A program made the translations under genes and the position numbers. From contig NZ_LIUQ01000003.1 of the NCBI RefSeq assembly GCF_001276715.1, forward strand, positions 42,292 to 106,291: DNA of 64,000 nt, in the 5' to 3' direction. The notes beneath the pieces were generated by a model that worked only from the letters and a program-made list of their open reading frames with translations, searched no databases and was not told the DNA's origin. This DNA is from Planktothricoides sp. SR001 (GTDB taxonomy: Bacteria > Cyanobacteriota > Cyanobacteriia > Cyanobacteriales > Laspinemataceae). This document shows, in pieces, positions 1 through 8,652 of this stretch (positions within the stretch are counted from its first letter, which is position 1; each line of letters opens with the position of its first letter).

Positions 1-2
1 CG

Positions 3-1811
3 GAAGAAGCCTACGATGCGGCCAGCAATGCGTCAAAAACGAAATCAGTGATTATCGAACGCTACTACACGGGTCGAGACCATCGCCTCTTAGTGATCAA
101 CGGGAAACTGGTTGCGGTCGCCGAACGGGTGCCCGCCCATGTGGTAGGAGATGGGTCGTCAACGATTCAAGAACTGATCGAGCGAACCAATCAGGATCCC
201 CGCCGAGGCGTCGGCCATGATAACGTGCTCACCCGCATTACCGTTGACCGAAACAGTGAAATTCTCCTGGAACGCCAAGGCTGTCGCCTAGACACGGTGT
301 TAGACAAAGGCGAAATTTGCTATTTACGGGCTACGGCGAACCTGAGCACGGGGGGAATTGCGATCGATCGCACCGATGAAATTCATCCGGAAAATGTCTG
401 GATTGCCGAACGAGTTTCTCGACTGATTGGCCTAGATATTTGTGGCATTGATCTAGTGACACCAGATATCAGCAAGCCCATGGGAGAAAACGATGCGGTG
501 ATCGTCGAAGTCAATGCCGCCCCAGGATTTCGGATGCACGTTTGCCCCAGTGAGGGTCTGCCGCGAAATGTAGCCGCAGCGGTGATGGATATGCTATTTC
601 CCCCAGGCACTCCCAGCCGCGTGCCGATTTTAGCGGTGACGGGGACAAACGGCAAAACCACCACCACGCGATTGCTGGCTCATATCGTCAAGCAAACCGG
701 GTCTGTGGTCGGCTACACCACCACCGATGGCACTTATATCGGCGATTATCTCCTGGAAGCTGGGGACAATACCGGCCCCCAAAGTGCCGAACTGATTCTC
801 CGCGACCCCACCGTAGAAGTGGCGGTGTTAGAAACAGCCCGTGGCGGGATTCTCCGCTCTGGATTAGCCTTTGACGCTTGCGAAGTGGGGGTGATTCTGA
901 ATGTCTCCGCTGACCATTTGGGATTGGGCGATATCAATACCATCGAAGAAATGGCCAAAGTCAAGGCGGTGCTGGCAGAAACCGTTATTGCTTCCGGCTA
1001 TGCAGTCCTGAATGCCGACGATCCCCTGGTGGCAGCAATGGCTCGCCAGATCAAAGCCCAGGTCGCTTATTTCTCGATGAATCCAGACAATGAGCTACTG
1101 CGGAGCCACACCCGGGCTGGCGGTTTAGGCGCATTGTATGAGAACGGCTATCTGTCAATTCTGAATGGGGATTGGACAATTCGCCTTGAAGAGGCGGTAA
1201 ATGTGCCCCTGACAATGGGTGGTCGGGCGCCGTTTATGATTGCCAATGCGTTGGCGGCTTGTTTGGCAGCCTTTGCTCATGGGGTGGAAATAGAAGCCAT
1301 TCGCGCTGGTTTGGCCACCTTTGAAGCCTCCAGTAAACAAACCCCCGGTCGGATGAATTTGTTTAATTTGGGCGATTATCATGCCCTGATTGACTATGCC
1401 CATAATCCCGCTGGCTATCAAGCGGTGGGTGAGTTTGTCCGCAATTGGCCAGGGGAAAGGATTGGGGTCATCGGGGGTCCAGGCGATCGCCGCGATGAAG
1501 ACTTGATCGAACTCGGTAAACTCTCAGCGGAAATCTTTGACTGGATTATCGTTAAAGAAGACAACGATAACCGAGGTCGCCCACGGGGGGATACCGCCCG
1601 CTGTATTATGGCAGGCATCGAGCAAGTCAGCACCAAAGCTCGGTATGAAACCATCCTGGATGAAACCAAAGCCATTAACACGGCCTTGGATCAAGCGCCC
1701 AAAGGCAGTCTCGTAGTAATTTTTCCCGAAAGTGTTAGCCGCTCCTTAAAAATGATTTCGGAACGTCAACCAATCGAGCAAGAAGCAGCGCCGTCTACGC
1801 AGAATAGCTGA
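3..1811 (+). CDS. cphA: Cyanophycin synthetase CphA, 3' part (5' end outside window)
   Basis: The reading frame is open from the window edge, so this is the C-terminal two thirds of the protein. Two modules are visible: the end of an ATP-grasp domain (CGIDLV, then VEVNAAPGF) and a complete Mur-ligase-like domain with the P-loop GTNGKTTTTR, the ETARGG motif and DYAHNPAGY. In this family the ATP-grasp part adds aspartate to the backbone and the Mur-ligase part adds arginine to the side chain, making the nitrogen store cyanophycin in the cytoplasm. All motifs look intact. A GTG at 48 is only an internal valine. A rho-independent terminator follows the gene. The usual upstream partner cphB would lie outside the window. 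Confidence 0.95.
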   Translation, partial: EEAYDAASNASKTKSVIIERYYTGRDHRLLVINGKLVAVAERVPAHVVGDGSSTIQELIERTNQDPRRGVGHDNVLTRITVDRNSEILLERQGCRLDTVLDKGEICYLRATANLSTGGIAIDRTDEIHPENVWIAERVSRLIGLDICGIDLVTPDISKPMGENDAVIVEVNAAPGFRMHVCPSEGLPRNVAAAVMDMLFPPGTPSRVPILAVTGTNGKTTTTRLLAHIVKQTGSVVGYTTTDGTYIGDYLLEAGDNTGPQSAELILRDPTVEVAVLETARGGILRSGLAFDACEVGVILNVSADHLGLGDINTIEEMAKVKAVLAETVIASGYAVLNADDPLVAAMARQIKAQVAYFSMNPDNELLRSHTRAGGLGALYENGYLSILNGDWTIRLEEAVNVPLTMGGRAPFMIANALAACLAAFAHGVEIEAIRAGLATFEASSKQTPGRMNLFNLGDYHALIDYAHNPAGYQAVGEFVRNWPGERIGVIGGPGDRRDEDLIELGKLSAEIFDWIIVKEDNDNRGRPRGDTARCIMAGIEQVSTKARYETILDETKAINTALDQAPKGSLVVIFPESVSRSLKMISERQPIEQEAAPSTQNS

Positions 1812-1888
1812 AAAGTGCGTTTCCAGATCGAAATCCAGCCCGAAGAAGCTTTTCAGTTTATGTCCGTTTAAAATCTAACTGCTATAAT

Positions 1889-1913
1889 AGACCGGCTTTA
1901 GGCCGGTCTTTTT
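1889..1913 (+). terminator. Rho-independent terminator after cphA
   Basis: An 8-bp stem, AGACCGGC pairing with GCCGGTCT, closes a TTTAG loop and runs into TCTTTTTG. It lies about 80 bases after the cphA stop and before pcyA, so it should separate the two transcripts. Confidence 0.85.
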
Positions 1914-1994
1914 GATCGTGGCAGTCACCATAGCATATATGATCGTTCTTGTGCGGGAAGTTTTTCCCCTTTTTTTCCAGCATGATTATTTTAA

Positions 1995-2747
1995 GTGGCA
2001 AAAACTGTGACAATCACTTCTATTTCTTCAATTCGGACAGAACAACACCCTCTGATCCGCAAATTAGCAGACTGCATTGAAGGAGTCTGGCAACGTTATT
2101 TAGATTTATCTCCCTACGATTTGCCTGGGGATTTAGGCTATGTGGAAGGGCGATTGGAAGGAGAAAAACTGAGAATTGAAAATCGCTGTTATCAAACCCC
2201 GCAGTTTCGCAAGCTGCATTTGGAATTGGCAAAAGTGGGGACGCAATTAGATATTTTGCATTGTGTAATGTTCCCCAATCCTAACTATCCTTTGCCCATG
2301 TTTGGCACAGATTTGGTCGGTGGTCGGGGCAAAATTAGTGCCGCGATCGCTGATTTATCTCCCACCAGTCCCACCCTGACTTTGCCCCCCCCTTACATTC
2401 AACTATTAAAAGCTTTACCAGAAATTCATTTCTCCCAACCCCGCGATTTACCAGAATGGGGAGATATTTTCTCAGAATTTTGTCTATTTGTCCGACCCAA
2501 TAGTGAGGGGGAAGAAGAATTATTTCTCTCTCGTGTGGAGTCTTATTTAGAAATTCACTGTCAGATGGCTTTAGCTATGCAACCCGTCGCCGACGAAGAA
2601 AGGTTACAGATTATCGCCGGACAAAGAAATTATTGCAGTAAACAGCGTCAGAATGATAAAACTCGGCGGGTTCTGGAAAAAGCTTTTGGGGAAGAATGGG
2701 CAGAATCTTATATGACGAATGTACTGTTCGATCTTCCCGAAGATTAG
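1995..2747 (+). CDS. pcyA: Phycocyanobilin:ferredoxin oxidoreductase PcyA
   Basis: PcyA reduces biliverdin IXalpha to phycocyanobilin in a four-electron, ferredoxin-dependent reaction, supplying the chromophore for phycobilisomes and phytochromes. The 250-residue length matches the family. The three catalytic residues of the family (Glu76, His88, Asp105 in the Synechocystis enzyme) appear one position later here, as Glu77, His89 (in LDILHCVMFP) and Asp106 (in FGTDLV). The start is a GTG at 1995. The ATG at 1982 is in another frame and the next in-frame methionine lies inside the catalytic core, so GTG is the only workable common start. The gene appears monocistronic between the cphA terminator and acyP. 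Confidence 0.96.
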   Translation: MAKTVTITSISSIRTEQHPLIRKLADCIEGVWQRYLDLSPYDLPGDLGYVEGRLEGEKLRIENRCYQTPQFRKLHLELAKVGTQLDILHCVMFPNPNYPLPMFGTDLVGGRGKISAAIADLSPTSPTLTLPPPYIQLLKALPEIHFSQPRDLPEWGDIFSEFCLFVRPNSEGEEELFLSRVESYLEIHCQMALAMQPVADEERLQIIAGQRNYCSKQRQNDKTRRVLEKAFGEEWAESYMTNVLFDLPED

Positions 2748-2860
2748 TTGTTATTTTACGGTTTTTCTGTCAGAAAATTAGCTTTTAGGTTTTAGGTTTT
2801 TAAGGTTTAATCTGCCTAAGATTTGATCGATAATTTTTTTCGTTTATTTTCTTTATATCA

Positions 2861-3166
2861 ATGGAAAATCTATCACCTCGTCAGCGAAAAATTGCCGCGC
2901 GTGTTTTAATTTCTGGCAGAGTTCAGGGGGTTTTTTATCGCGCATCCACCCAAGAAGCTGCACAACTTAAAGCGGTGCATGGTTGGGTGCGAAATCTCCC
3001 TGATGGCCGGGTAGAAGCCTTTTTTGAAGGAACAACAGAAGCGGTTGAAGCGATGATTCAATGGTGTCACCAAGGCCCACCGGGAGCGCGAGTTACTAAA
3101 GTGGTTGTGGAATATCAGGAATCTCAAGATTTGCCCGGATTTGAAATTCAATATTATCCCCGTTAG
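2861..3166 (+). CDS. acyP: Acylphosphatase
   Basis: This small cytosolic enzyme of 101 residues hydrolyses carboxyl-phosphate bonds. The family signature is present: GRVQGVFYR with catalytic Arg27, and GWVRNLPDGRVEA with catalytic Asn45. About 12 extra residues precede the core beta strand. It lies 113 bases after pcyA in the same direction, with an AT-rich gap between them. The biological substrate of bacterial acylphosphatases is generally unclear, and the context adds nothing. Confidence 0.95.
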   Translation: MENLSPRQRKIAARVLISGRVQGVFYRASTQEAAQLKAVHGWVRNLPDGRVEAFFEGTTEAVEAMIQWCHQGPPGARVTKVVVEYQESQDLPGFEIQYYPR

Positions 3167-3282
3167 GGTAGTGAATGGTTAGCCTAAAAGCTATCATTAA
3201 AAGAGTTGGTTAACAATGGAAATAATTAACCACCACCATTCAATAGGTATTATAGCAAGGTTCAGAGATGAGTCGGTGTAGA

Positions 3283-3311
3283 AGGCGATCCGAATTTCGG
3301 TCGGATCGCCT
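3283..3311. repeat. Perfect 11-bp inverted repeat (hairpin)
   Basis: AGGCGATCCGA at 3283-3293 is matched by TCGGATCGCCT at 3301-3311 around a 7-base loop. No T-tract follows, so this is not a standard terminator. It lies just upstream of the Uma2-family gene and could act as a hairpin in its leader or be a small dispersed palindrome. Confidence 0.7.
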
Positions 3312-3355
3312 ACAATAAACTAAATTCCCGCTCAACGATTCTATGAGGTTGCATA

Positions 3356-4069
3356 ATGACTGTCCTACCTCAGACCTCAGTTGCTGAGATAAAAATTACC
3401 TGGCCGAAACTTCCAGAAGACTTTGTACTCCCTGACGACCCAGTGGAAAATTTAGAACATCCTTTATTAGCGAATGCCCTCCGTCAATCTTTGACTCCAG
3501 AGTTATGCCAAGACGCCCTAATTACCGCTAACTTTGCATTGTGTGCTGCTATTGATAATCGCCCTATTTGCAAAGCCCCCGATTGGATGTATGTTCGTCC
3601 CGTTGCCCCTTGGTCAAATCCTGAACCTCGTCGCAGCTATACTCCTCAGACTGAAGGACCAGTGCCATTAATCGTGATAGAATTCTTATCAGATACTTAT
3701 GGGGAAGAATATTCCGTAGAATTTCAAAAGCGCATTGGCAAATGGTACTTTTATGAACAAATTATTAAAGTACCCTTTTATGGGATATTTCACCCCCAAA
3801 GCGCCGATCTAGAATTGTACGCTTTAGAATCCAACGGATATCAAATTCAGATTCCTGGTGCTAATGGTTTATATTGGATTCCCGGACTAGAGTTATTTTT
3901 AGGAGTCTGGCAGGGAACCCGTGACAACCGTACAGGCAATTGGTTGCGCTGGTGGGATGCTGATGGTGAACTGCTTCTATGGCCCGAAGAACGGGCTGAA
4001 AAAGAGCGCCAGCGGGCGGAAAAACTAGCGCAACGGTTGCGTGAGTTGGGCGTAGATCCGGATAGTTGA
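3356..4069 (+). CDS. Uma2 family endonuclease-like protein (DUF820)
   Basis: The 237-residue protein has the features of the Uma2/DUF820 family, a PD-(D/E)XK-fold group greatly expanded in cyanobacteria. A PDWMYV segment supplies the Asp, and the strand VIEFLSDTYGEEYS followed by a lysine-containing helix fits the E-x-x/K part of the site. The C-terminus is a charged helix (ERAEKERQRAEKLAQRLREL) typical of these cyanobacterial members. No restriction or transposition partner is adjacent, and the physiological role of the family is unproven. The strict ExK spacing is hard to see by eye, so nuclease activity is uncertain. Confidence 0.85.
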   Translation: MTVLPQTSVAEIKITWPKLPEDFVLPDDPVENLEHPLLANALRQSLTPELCQDALITANFALCAAIDNRPICKAPDWMYVRPVAPWSNPEPRRSYTPQTEGPVPLIVIEFLSDTYGEEYSVEFQKRIGKWYFYEQIIKVPFYGIFHPQSADLELYALESNGYQIQIPGANGLYWIPGLELFLGVWQGTRDNRTGNWLRWWDADGELLLWPEERAEKERQRAEKLAQRLRELGVDPDS

Positions 4070-4180
4070 TATCATAGATTCGGAAAATTCACCGATAAAA
4101 TTTACCACAAAGACACAAAGGACACAAAGGGAGATTTCCCTATGTGTCCGCTGTTGTTAAATATGGAAATTAATGGATGC

Positions 4181-6481
4181 TTAACCTGGGGAATATTGTT
4201 GACCCAGTTCTCGGAGTAATTTAGTCAAACTATCCTGCTCTGATTCATTGCTTAACATTTTGACTAAATCTGCCATCTTGAATAAGTCCTGCTTAAATTG
4301 CTCATCAGATAGCTGTGACACTAATTTTTCTGGGAAAAAACGGACTAAATCAGGATTATTAGACCATAGTTCCAGGACATTCTTTAATTGGGGAAATTTC
4401 TGAATTGACTGATTGTTAGTTAAAACAACTAGAGCATCTTTTAGCTTAGACAATTGATCTTTTTTGATTTGATCGGAAACCAAATCGCCTAACTTCGGTT
4501 GAGCATCGGTAATCTTGACTAATTTTTGGATCTGGCGTAAATTACTTTTGTAATTATCGTCAGATAAAATGTCAATTACCTGGCTCAACTGAGACAATTC
4601 TTCTTGTTGTTGTTTGTCAGCAAACAGAACACCTAATTGTTTTTCTGTCTTGACAAATGTGGCTAAATCCTGGTAATTAATAGAGTTATTGTTCCAAATA
4701 ATTCTGTCATCAGCAAACGCAATTCCTCCTTGATAAAACCCAGCACTGGTATCTATCAAAGCAATAACTTTTTCGTTATCGTTGACAGGCAACCATTTTT
4801 CTAAAGCCTTTGAGAGCTTATCCAAGGGAATATTAGGAGCAGAGAAAGCATTGGTAAAGCTGTATTTTCCCTGTACCTGATTTTGCAGAAATTGTTTGAT
4901 ATCACCGGGTATTTCTTCTTCCGTATAGGTGTAGGTTCGAGTTTCTACCTCGGAAAGCACTGATTGATCCCGTTTCTTGGCATTTTTGAGGAATGACCAA
5001 ACTAAAAATGCTGTACCGGATGCAACCGCTGCCGCACCGCCAGTAATTGCAGTAATTCCACCAAGAGCGGCGATCGTCGCAGTCGTTGCCGCCGCACCGG
5101 ATAAAGTTCCGGCTACGCCCAAAGCACTCGCCGCAGTCCAAGCGGCCAAAACACTTGTAGCGCCAGTAATTGTTCCTGTTCCGATCGCAATTCCCAGGTT
5201 TTTTTGGTCTTCACCATCCATTTTTGAGACTAATGCGATCGACAGCATTCCGGCGGCTCCGATCAGGGCGGCTCCTCCGGTAGCTACAGCTAACCCACCG
5301 AGCATTCCCAAACCCCCGGTAGCCACAGAACCACCACCCAAAGCAGCTAACGTGGCATTGGTCGCCGCCCCTCCAGATAATGTGCTAATTAGAGTACCCG
5401 TACCGGCTGACGCTCCACCTGCACTGAGCAAATTTGTCGATACCGGGACGATCGCTCCTCCGATCTTTCCAGCGTTTTGCACTTGCTTTTTGACCTTTTC
5501 ACTTTTCTGGACAAGCACCTGAACTTTTTGCTTCAAGTCTTCTTGATTATCTAAATTCTGATCCTTGGCGATCGCATAAACCGCTTTAGCATTATCTGGA
5601 ATATCCGCTTGAGCGATAAATGAGTTTAAGGCTTTTAAGGTTTCTGTATCTTCTACCGTCTTGCCGTCGCGTACCTGCTGATAAATTGACAGGTAATTGG
5701 CTTTTTGTTCTTCGGTTAGTTTTTGACTTTGCAAAATCTCGTTGACTAAAATAAGATCGACGGTTAAAGCCCTTGATGTAGCACTGGCTAACTGATAAGT
5801 TCCCTTAATTTCTGATGGCAAGTTTGAATCAGCAACAATTGTATCTAAAGCCGTGAGAGCGTTAAAGTCAGGAACAGGTTCATCCGCACGCACATAAGCA
5901 AAAGTTGCTCGAATTAGTTTCTTCTCTTCTGGACTCAGTGTAAAGTTTTCTAAGGTAGAGTCAATGGTTTTCTGAATTCCCACTAAACGCGAATTGGTAC
6001 TAGCAAGTTGATAGCGCTCTTGAATCTTGCTGTCCAGCTTAGAAGAAGCGATCGCATAATCCAACAAATATAAAGCGCTCAGATCGCTAACATACTCACC
6101 ATCCTCAATTTGCTCATAGACTGATTTACATTTTTCTTGGCTTGATTCTGGGCGAATAAATTGGATATTTTTCTCAATTTCTTGATAAATTTTTTCTTTT
6201 ATTCCAATGCTTTTGTCATACAAGGTATGCAACACAAGCGTAATATCTTTACCCTCTAAACCACGCCCCTTGATAGTCATCTCTTGGCCATGTTTAATTT
6301 TGGCGGGAATTTCCACCGATAAGTCATCTCCCGATCGCAGAGTAACGATCTGCTTTCCCCCATACCGAGCAGTTTGATAAGGAATAAACATATGATAAGT
6401 TTCTAATAAAGTGTTGCAGTTGCCTAATCTTTCGCTATCGCCTTTAGCACTCATTAGAGGAGAACTATTTTGTTTCAGCAT
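4181..6481 (-). CDS. Large protein with DnaJ C-terminal-like domain, duplicated glycine-zipper region and possible PH-like module
   Basis: This 766-residue protein is not a recognised family member. Residues about 32-90 resemble the DnaJ C-terminal substrate-binding fold: IPYQTARYGGKQ, then VEIPAKIKHGQ, then IKGRGLEGKDITLVL. Residues 100-340 are helical and repetitive. Residues about 345-500 are extremely Gly/Ala-rich and hydrophobic, in two similar halves (TLAALGGGSVATGG and TIAALGGITAITGG), each followed by a hydrophobic stretch. Residues about 555-610 (VIALIDTSAGFYQGG, then DDRIIWNNNSINY) look like a bacterial PH-like module. The C-terminus is helical with LSDE repeats. There is no signal peptide and no J-domain. 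A membrane-inserting or self-assembling effector is possible, but that is inference. Confidence 0.6.
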   Translation of the reverse strand: MLKQNSSPLMSAKGDSERLGNCNTLLETYHMFIPYQTARYGGKQIVTLRSGDDLSVEIPAKIKHGQEMTIKGRGLEGKDITLVLHTLYDKSIGIKEKIYQEIEKNIQFIRPESSQEKCKSVYEQIEDGEYVSDLSALYLLDYAIASSKLDSKIQERYQLASTNSRLVGIQKTIDSTLENFTLSPEEKKLIRATFAYVRADEPVPDFNALTALDTIVADSNLPSEIKGTYQLASATSRALTVDLILVNEILQSQKLTEEQKANYLSIYQQVRDGKTVEDTETLKALNSFIAQADIPDNAKAVYAIAKDQNLDNQEDLKQKVQVLVQKSEKVKKQVQNAGKIGGAIVPVSTNLLSAGGASAGTGTLISTLSGGAATNATLAALGGGSVATGGLGMLGGLAVATGGAALIGAAGMLSIALVSKMDGEDQKNLGIAIGTGTITGATSVLAAWTAASALGVAGTLSGAAATTATIAALGGITAITGGAAAVASGTAFLVWSFLKNAKKRDQSVLSEVETRTYTYTEEEIPGDIKQFLQNQVQGKYSFTNAFSAPNIPLDKLSKALEKWLPVNDNEKVIALIDTSAGFYQGGIAFADDRIIWNNNSINYQDLATFVKTEKQLGVLFADKQQQEELSQLSQVIDILSDDNYKSNLRQIQKLVKITDAQPKLGDLVSDQIKKDQLSKLKDALVVLTNNQSIQKFPQLKNVLELWSNNPDLVRFFPEKLVSQLSDEQFKQDLFKMADLVKMLSNESEQDSLTKLLRELGQQYSPG

Positions 6482-7233
6482 AACTAATATCTGAAGAAGT
6501 ATGACGGTTAATTCTAGTTAAGCATCTGGATTTATAACATTGTTTCCCTGAACCGTGACCAAGCAGGAATCAAACCTAAATTTTTTAGCTAGATTTCAAC
6601 GATTGGATCGAGGCTATTCTTACCGCTGACTGGCAAACAGACCATAGAAACCGGGCTTTTAGCAAGTCTGGATGAAAGCCTATATTTTGCGTTGATTTAC
6701 TCGATTTTTCAGTTAGTTCCCGGATCCAAATGACTAAACCCATCCATAGCTATGTTCTCATAAAAAGTGACATAAATTTTAACAACCTATTAAGTTAGCA
6801 AATTCTATGGATAAATTCTACAATAGGACTTACAGCGTTTTTCAGACTAATAAACCACGGTAGGGCGAATGGCCATTCGCCCTTGTACGGGCGAGCAAGC
6901 GAATCGCCCCTACGGAATGCTTCGCCCCTACAGGTGTTTGTGGTTTATTCAATAGAAAATTGCTGTAGGCAACGACTCTATATATGGGGTATTGGTGTGT
7001 CACCGTCTGGGAACAACACCCTACAGATAGCTATGGGCAAATTCTCTCAGGAAAAATCGTGGTTCTAGGAACGCAAGCATTGCGGGCGCAAGCATTGCGG
7101 GTGCAAGCCGAAGCGCCCCTACGGATGCAAAACAACCTTATGGCGCTATGAATATGTTAATGAGGAAGGCTTTGCCATGACCGGAAAGAAAATTTTTACT
7201 AATGATGATGAGATGTTTGCTTGTCAACTACCC
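6482..7233. other. Intergenic region with dispersed palindromic repeats
   Basis: I find no convincing gene here. Bases 6863-6882 are a perfect 20-bp palindrome (GGGCGAATGGCCATTCGCCC) related to the one at 50694. It is followed by copies of GGGGCGAAGCATTCC-type sequence (about 6890-6935) and a short tandem GCAAGCATTGCGGG array near 7071-7110. A 61-residue frame crosses the repeats and is probably non-coding. Confidence 0.6.
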
Positions 7234-8406
7234 CTAATTTTTCTTTAAACGAAATAGCAAAAATTGCGTCATTTGATCGGCATTAAAATTATCATCGCTG
7301 ACCAAAATTAAACTTTGACTGCCATCGGGCAAACGCGGCCCCAGAGTCATCGCCTCTAAGTTATCTAAAGTAATTCCTAAATCCTCCAGATTTAACAGCA
7401 AGCTTTTCTGGATGGGTTGGACTTTATTTTCTAAGCCAATAAAACTGGGAATACTACTGGTATCTGTTGCCCCACCCAGATTTATTTGAAAAATTTGCGC
7501 GTTGTACCCTAAAAATCCAAAAGATCGCTCCAAACTCAATAAATGACCCCCCGGATCTAAAGCTAATAATTCCGATAAGCTATGAATTAAACTCCAACGG
7601 GGGTCTTGGCTCATGGGGTAAGCGTATTCGCCAATTAATAACGGTGGCCCATCACTAATTAAGTAATGCAATAGACGGTTAATCACTGGTTGTTCGGGAT
7701 TAGTGGCGTCTTGGTCTTGTTGTAGGGGTGATTCCGTGGCGGTAAAGATGCGGAACGGATCCACGGTGGCATCCCCAAACCCTCTGGGATTGATGGTCAA
7801 AGATTCAAACCCAAGATTATCTTGAACTCCGAGGGTTTGTTCTGAACCTTTCGCATCTGGGATATAACTTTGGGGAATGGGCAAGGCAGAGACAAACTGC
7901 CCAGTTTCCCGGTTGAACTCATGGATAAATGGGGGAATGCCCCGATCGCTCACTCCTTCGCTGGAAATAAATAGACTATTGGGCGCAGCAAAGGCAATCC
8001 CTTCTGGGTTAATTTCTCCCCTGGGATAGGGTTCCCCGTCTTCTTTAGTGAGAAATGTCACCGCTTCCACTTCCAGATTTTCGATCCGGGGGGCGGTAGG
8101 GATCTCTGAGTTTAGATTCAACTTTAAAGTGTAAAAACGGGCTGGGGCATAGTCTCCGCGATCGTCAGAAATAGCGTAGAAGCGATCGCGCTGCCGGTCG
8201 TAGGTAATTCCCGACAAACCCCCCACGGGAGTTTTGGCAAATGATTGTTTCGGGAGTTGGTAGGCGTCGAGAAATTCTAAAGACCAATCCAAAAACATTC
8301 TTTCTTGGGCAGAAACTTGCGGAATACTACAGCCGACAAGGAATATTAAGCAGGTCAGTATGCCTGTGAATACCCCAGAAATTAGTTGACGATTTTCTCG
8401 CTTCAC
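7234..8406 (-). CDS. Esterase-like activity of phytase family lipoprotein
   Basis: The 390-residue protein begins with a lipoprotein signal peptide: KR-rich start, hydrophobic helix, and lipobox LVGC with Cys26. It should be anchored to a membrane facing the periplasm. The body matches the beta-propeller-like phytase-esterase family: GGLSGITYD, YAISDDRG, NPEGIAF, FESLTIN, LEAMTLG and VSDDNF near the end. The family is linked to phosphoester hydrolysis, but few members have been characterised, so the substrate is unknown. It is a single gene divergent from the TPR gene at 8653, with a shared 246-bp upstream region. Confidence 0.85.
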   Translation of the reverse strand: MKRENRQLISGVFTGILTCLIFLVGCSIPQVSAQERMFLDWSLEFLDAYQLPKQSFAKTPVGGLSGITYDRQRDRFYAISDDRGDYAPARFYTLKLNLNSEIPTAPRIENLEVEAVTFLTKEDGEPYPRGEINPEGIAFAAPNSLFISSEGVSDRGIPPFIHEFNRETGQFVSALPIPQSYIPDAKGSEQTLGVQDNLGFESLTINPRGFGDATVDPFRIFTATESPLQQDQDATNPEQPVINRLLHYLISDGPPLLIGEYAYPMSQDPRWSLIHSLSELLALDPGGHLLSLERSFGFLGYNAQIFQINLGGATDTSSIPSFIGLENKVQPIQKSLLLNLEDLGITLDNLEAMTLGPRLPDGSQSLILVSDDNFNADQMTQFLLFRLKKN

Positions 8407-8547
8407 CGAAATCCTCCCAAAATTGTTGCATGCATCAGAATCTATGTCAGACTGACGCGAAATCGCGAAATACTTAGATATTGTATATTGTGGATTGCTA
8501 GGTAATGACCACGTAGCTTTTATGTTACCTTTTAAATACCACTAGCG

Positions 8548-8624
8548 CCAAAATTCACCCAAAACTAAGCCAAAACTAAGCCAAAACTAAGCCAATATTC
8601 AGCCAATATTCAGCCAAAACTAAA
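8548..8624. repeat. Seven-unit 11-bp tandem repeat array
   Basis: The units are CCAAAATTCAC, three of CCAAAACTAAG, two of CCAATATTCAG and CCAAAACTAAA, with no gaps, giving 77 bp at exactly 11-bp period. The array ends 28 bases before the TPR gene start and so lies in its promoter or leader. The near-helical period would place repeated sites on one DNA face. Confidence 0.9.
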
Positions 8625-8652
8625 TTTTGTACATAAGGATTAATCGCCCTGG

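Noticed and set aside
4977..5522. 181-residue plus-strand frame rich in Ala/Pro/Val
   Set aside because: It is antisense to the Gly/Ala-rich region of the 766-residue protein; its composition simply mirrors that repeat.
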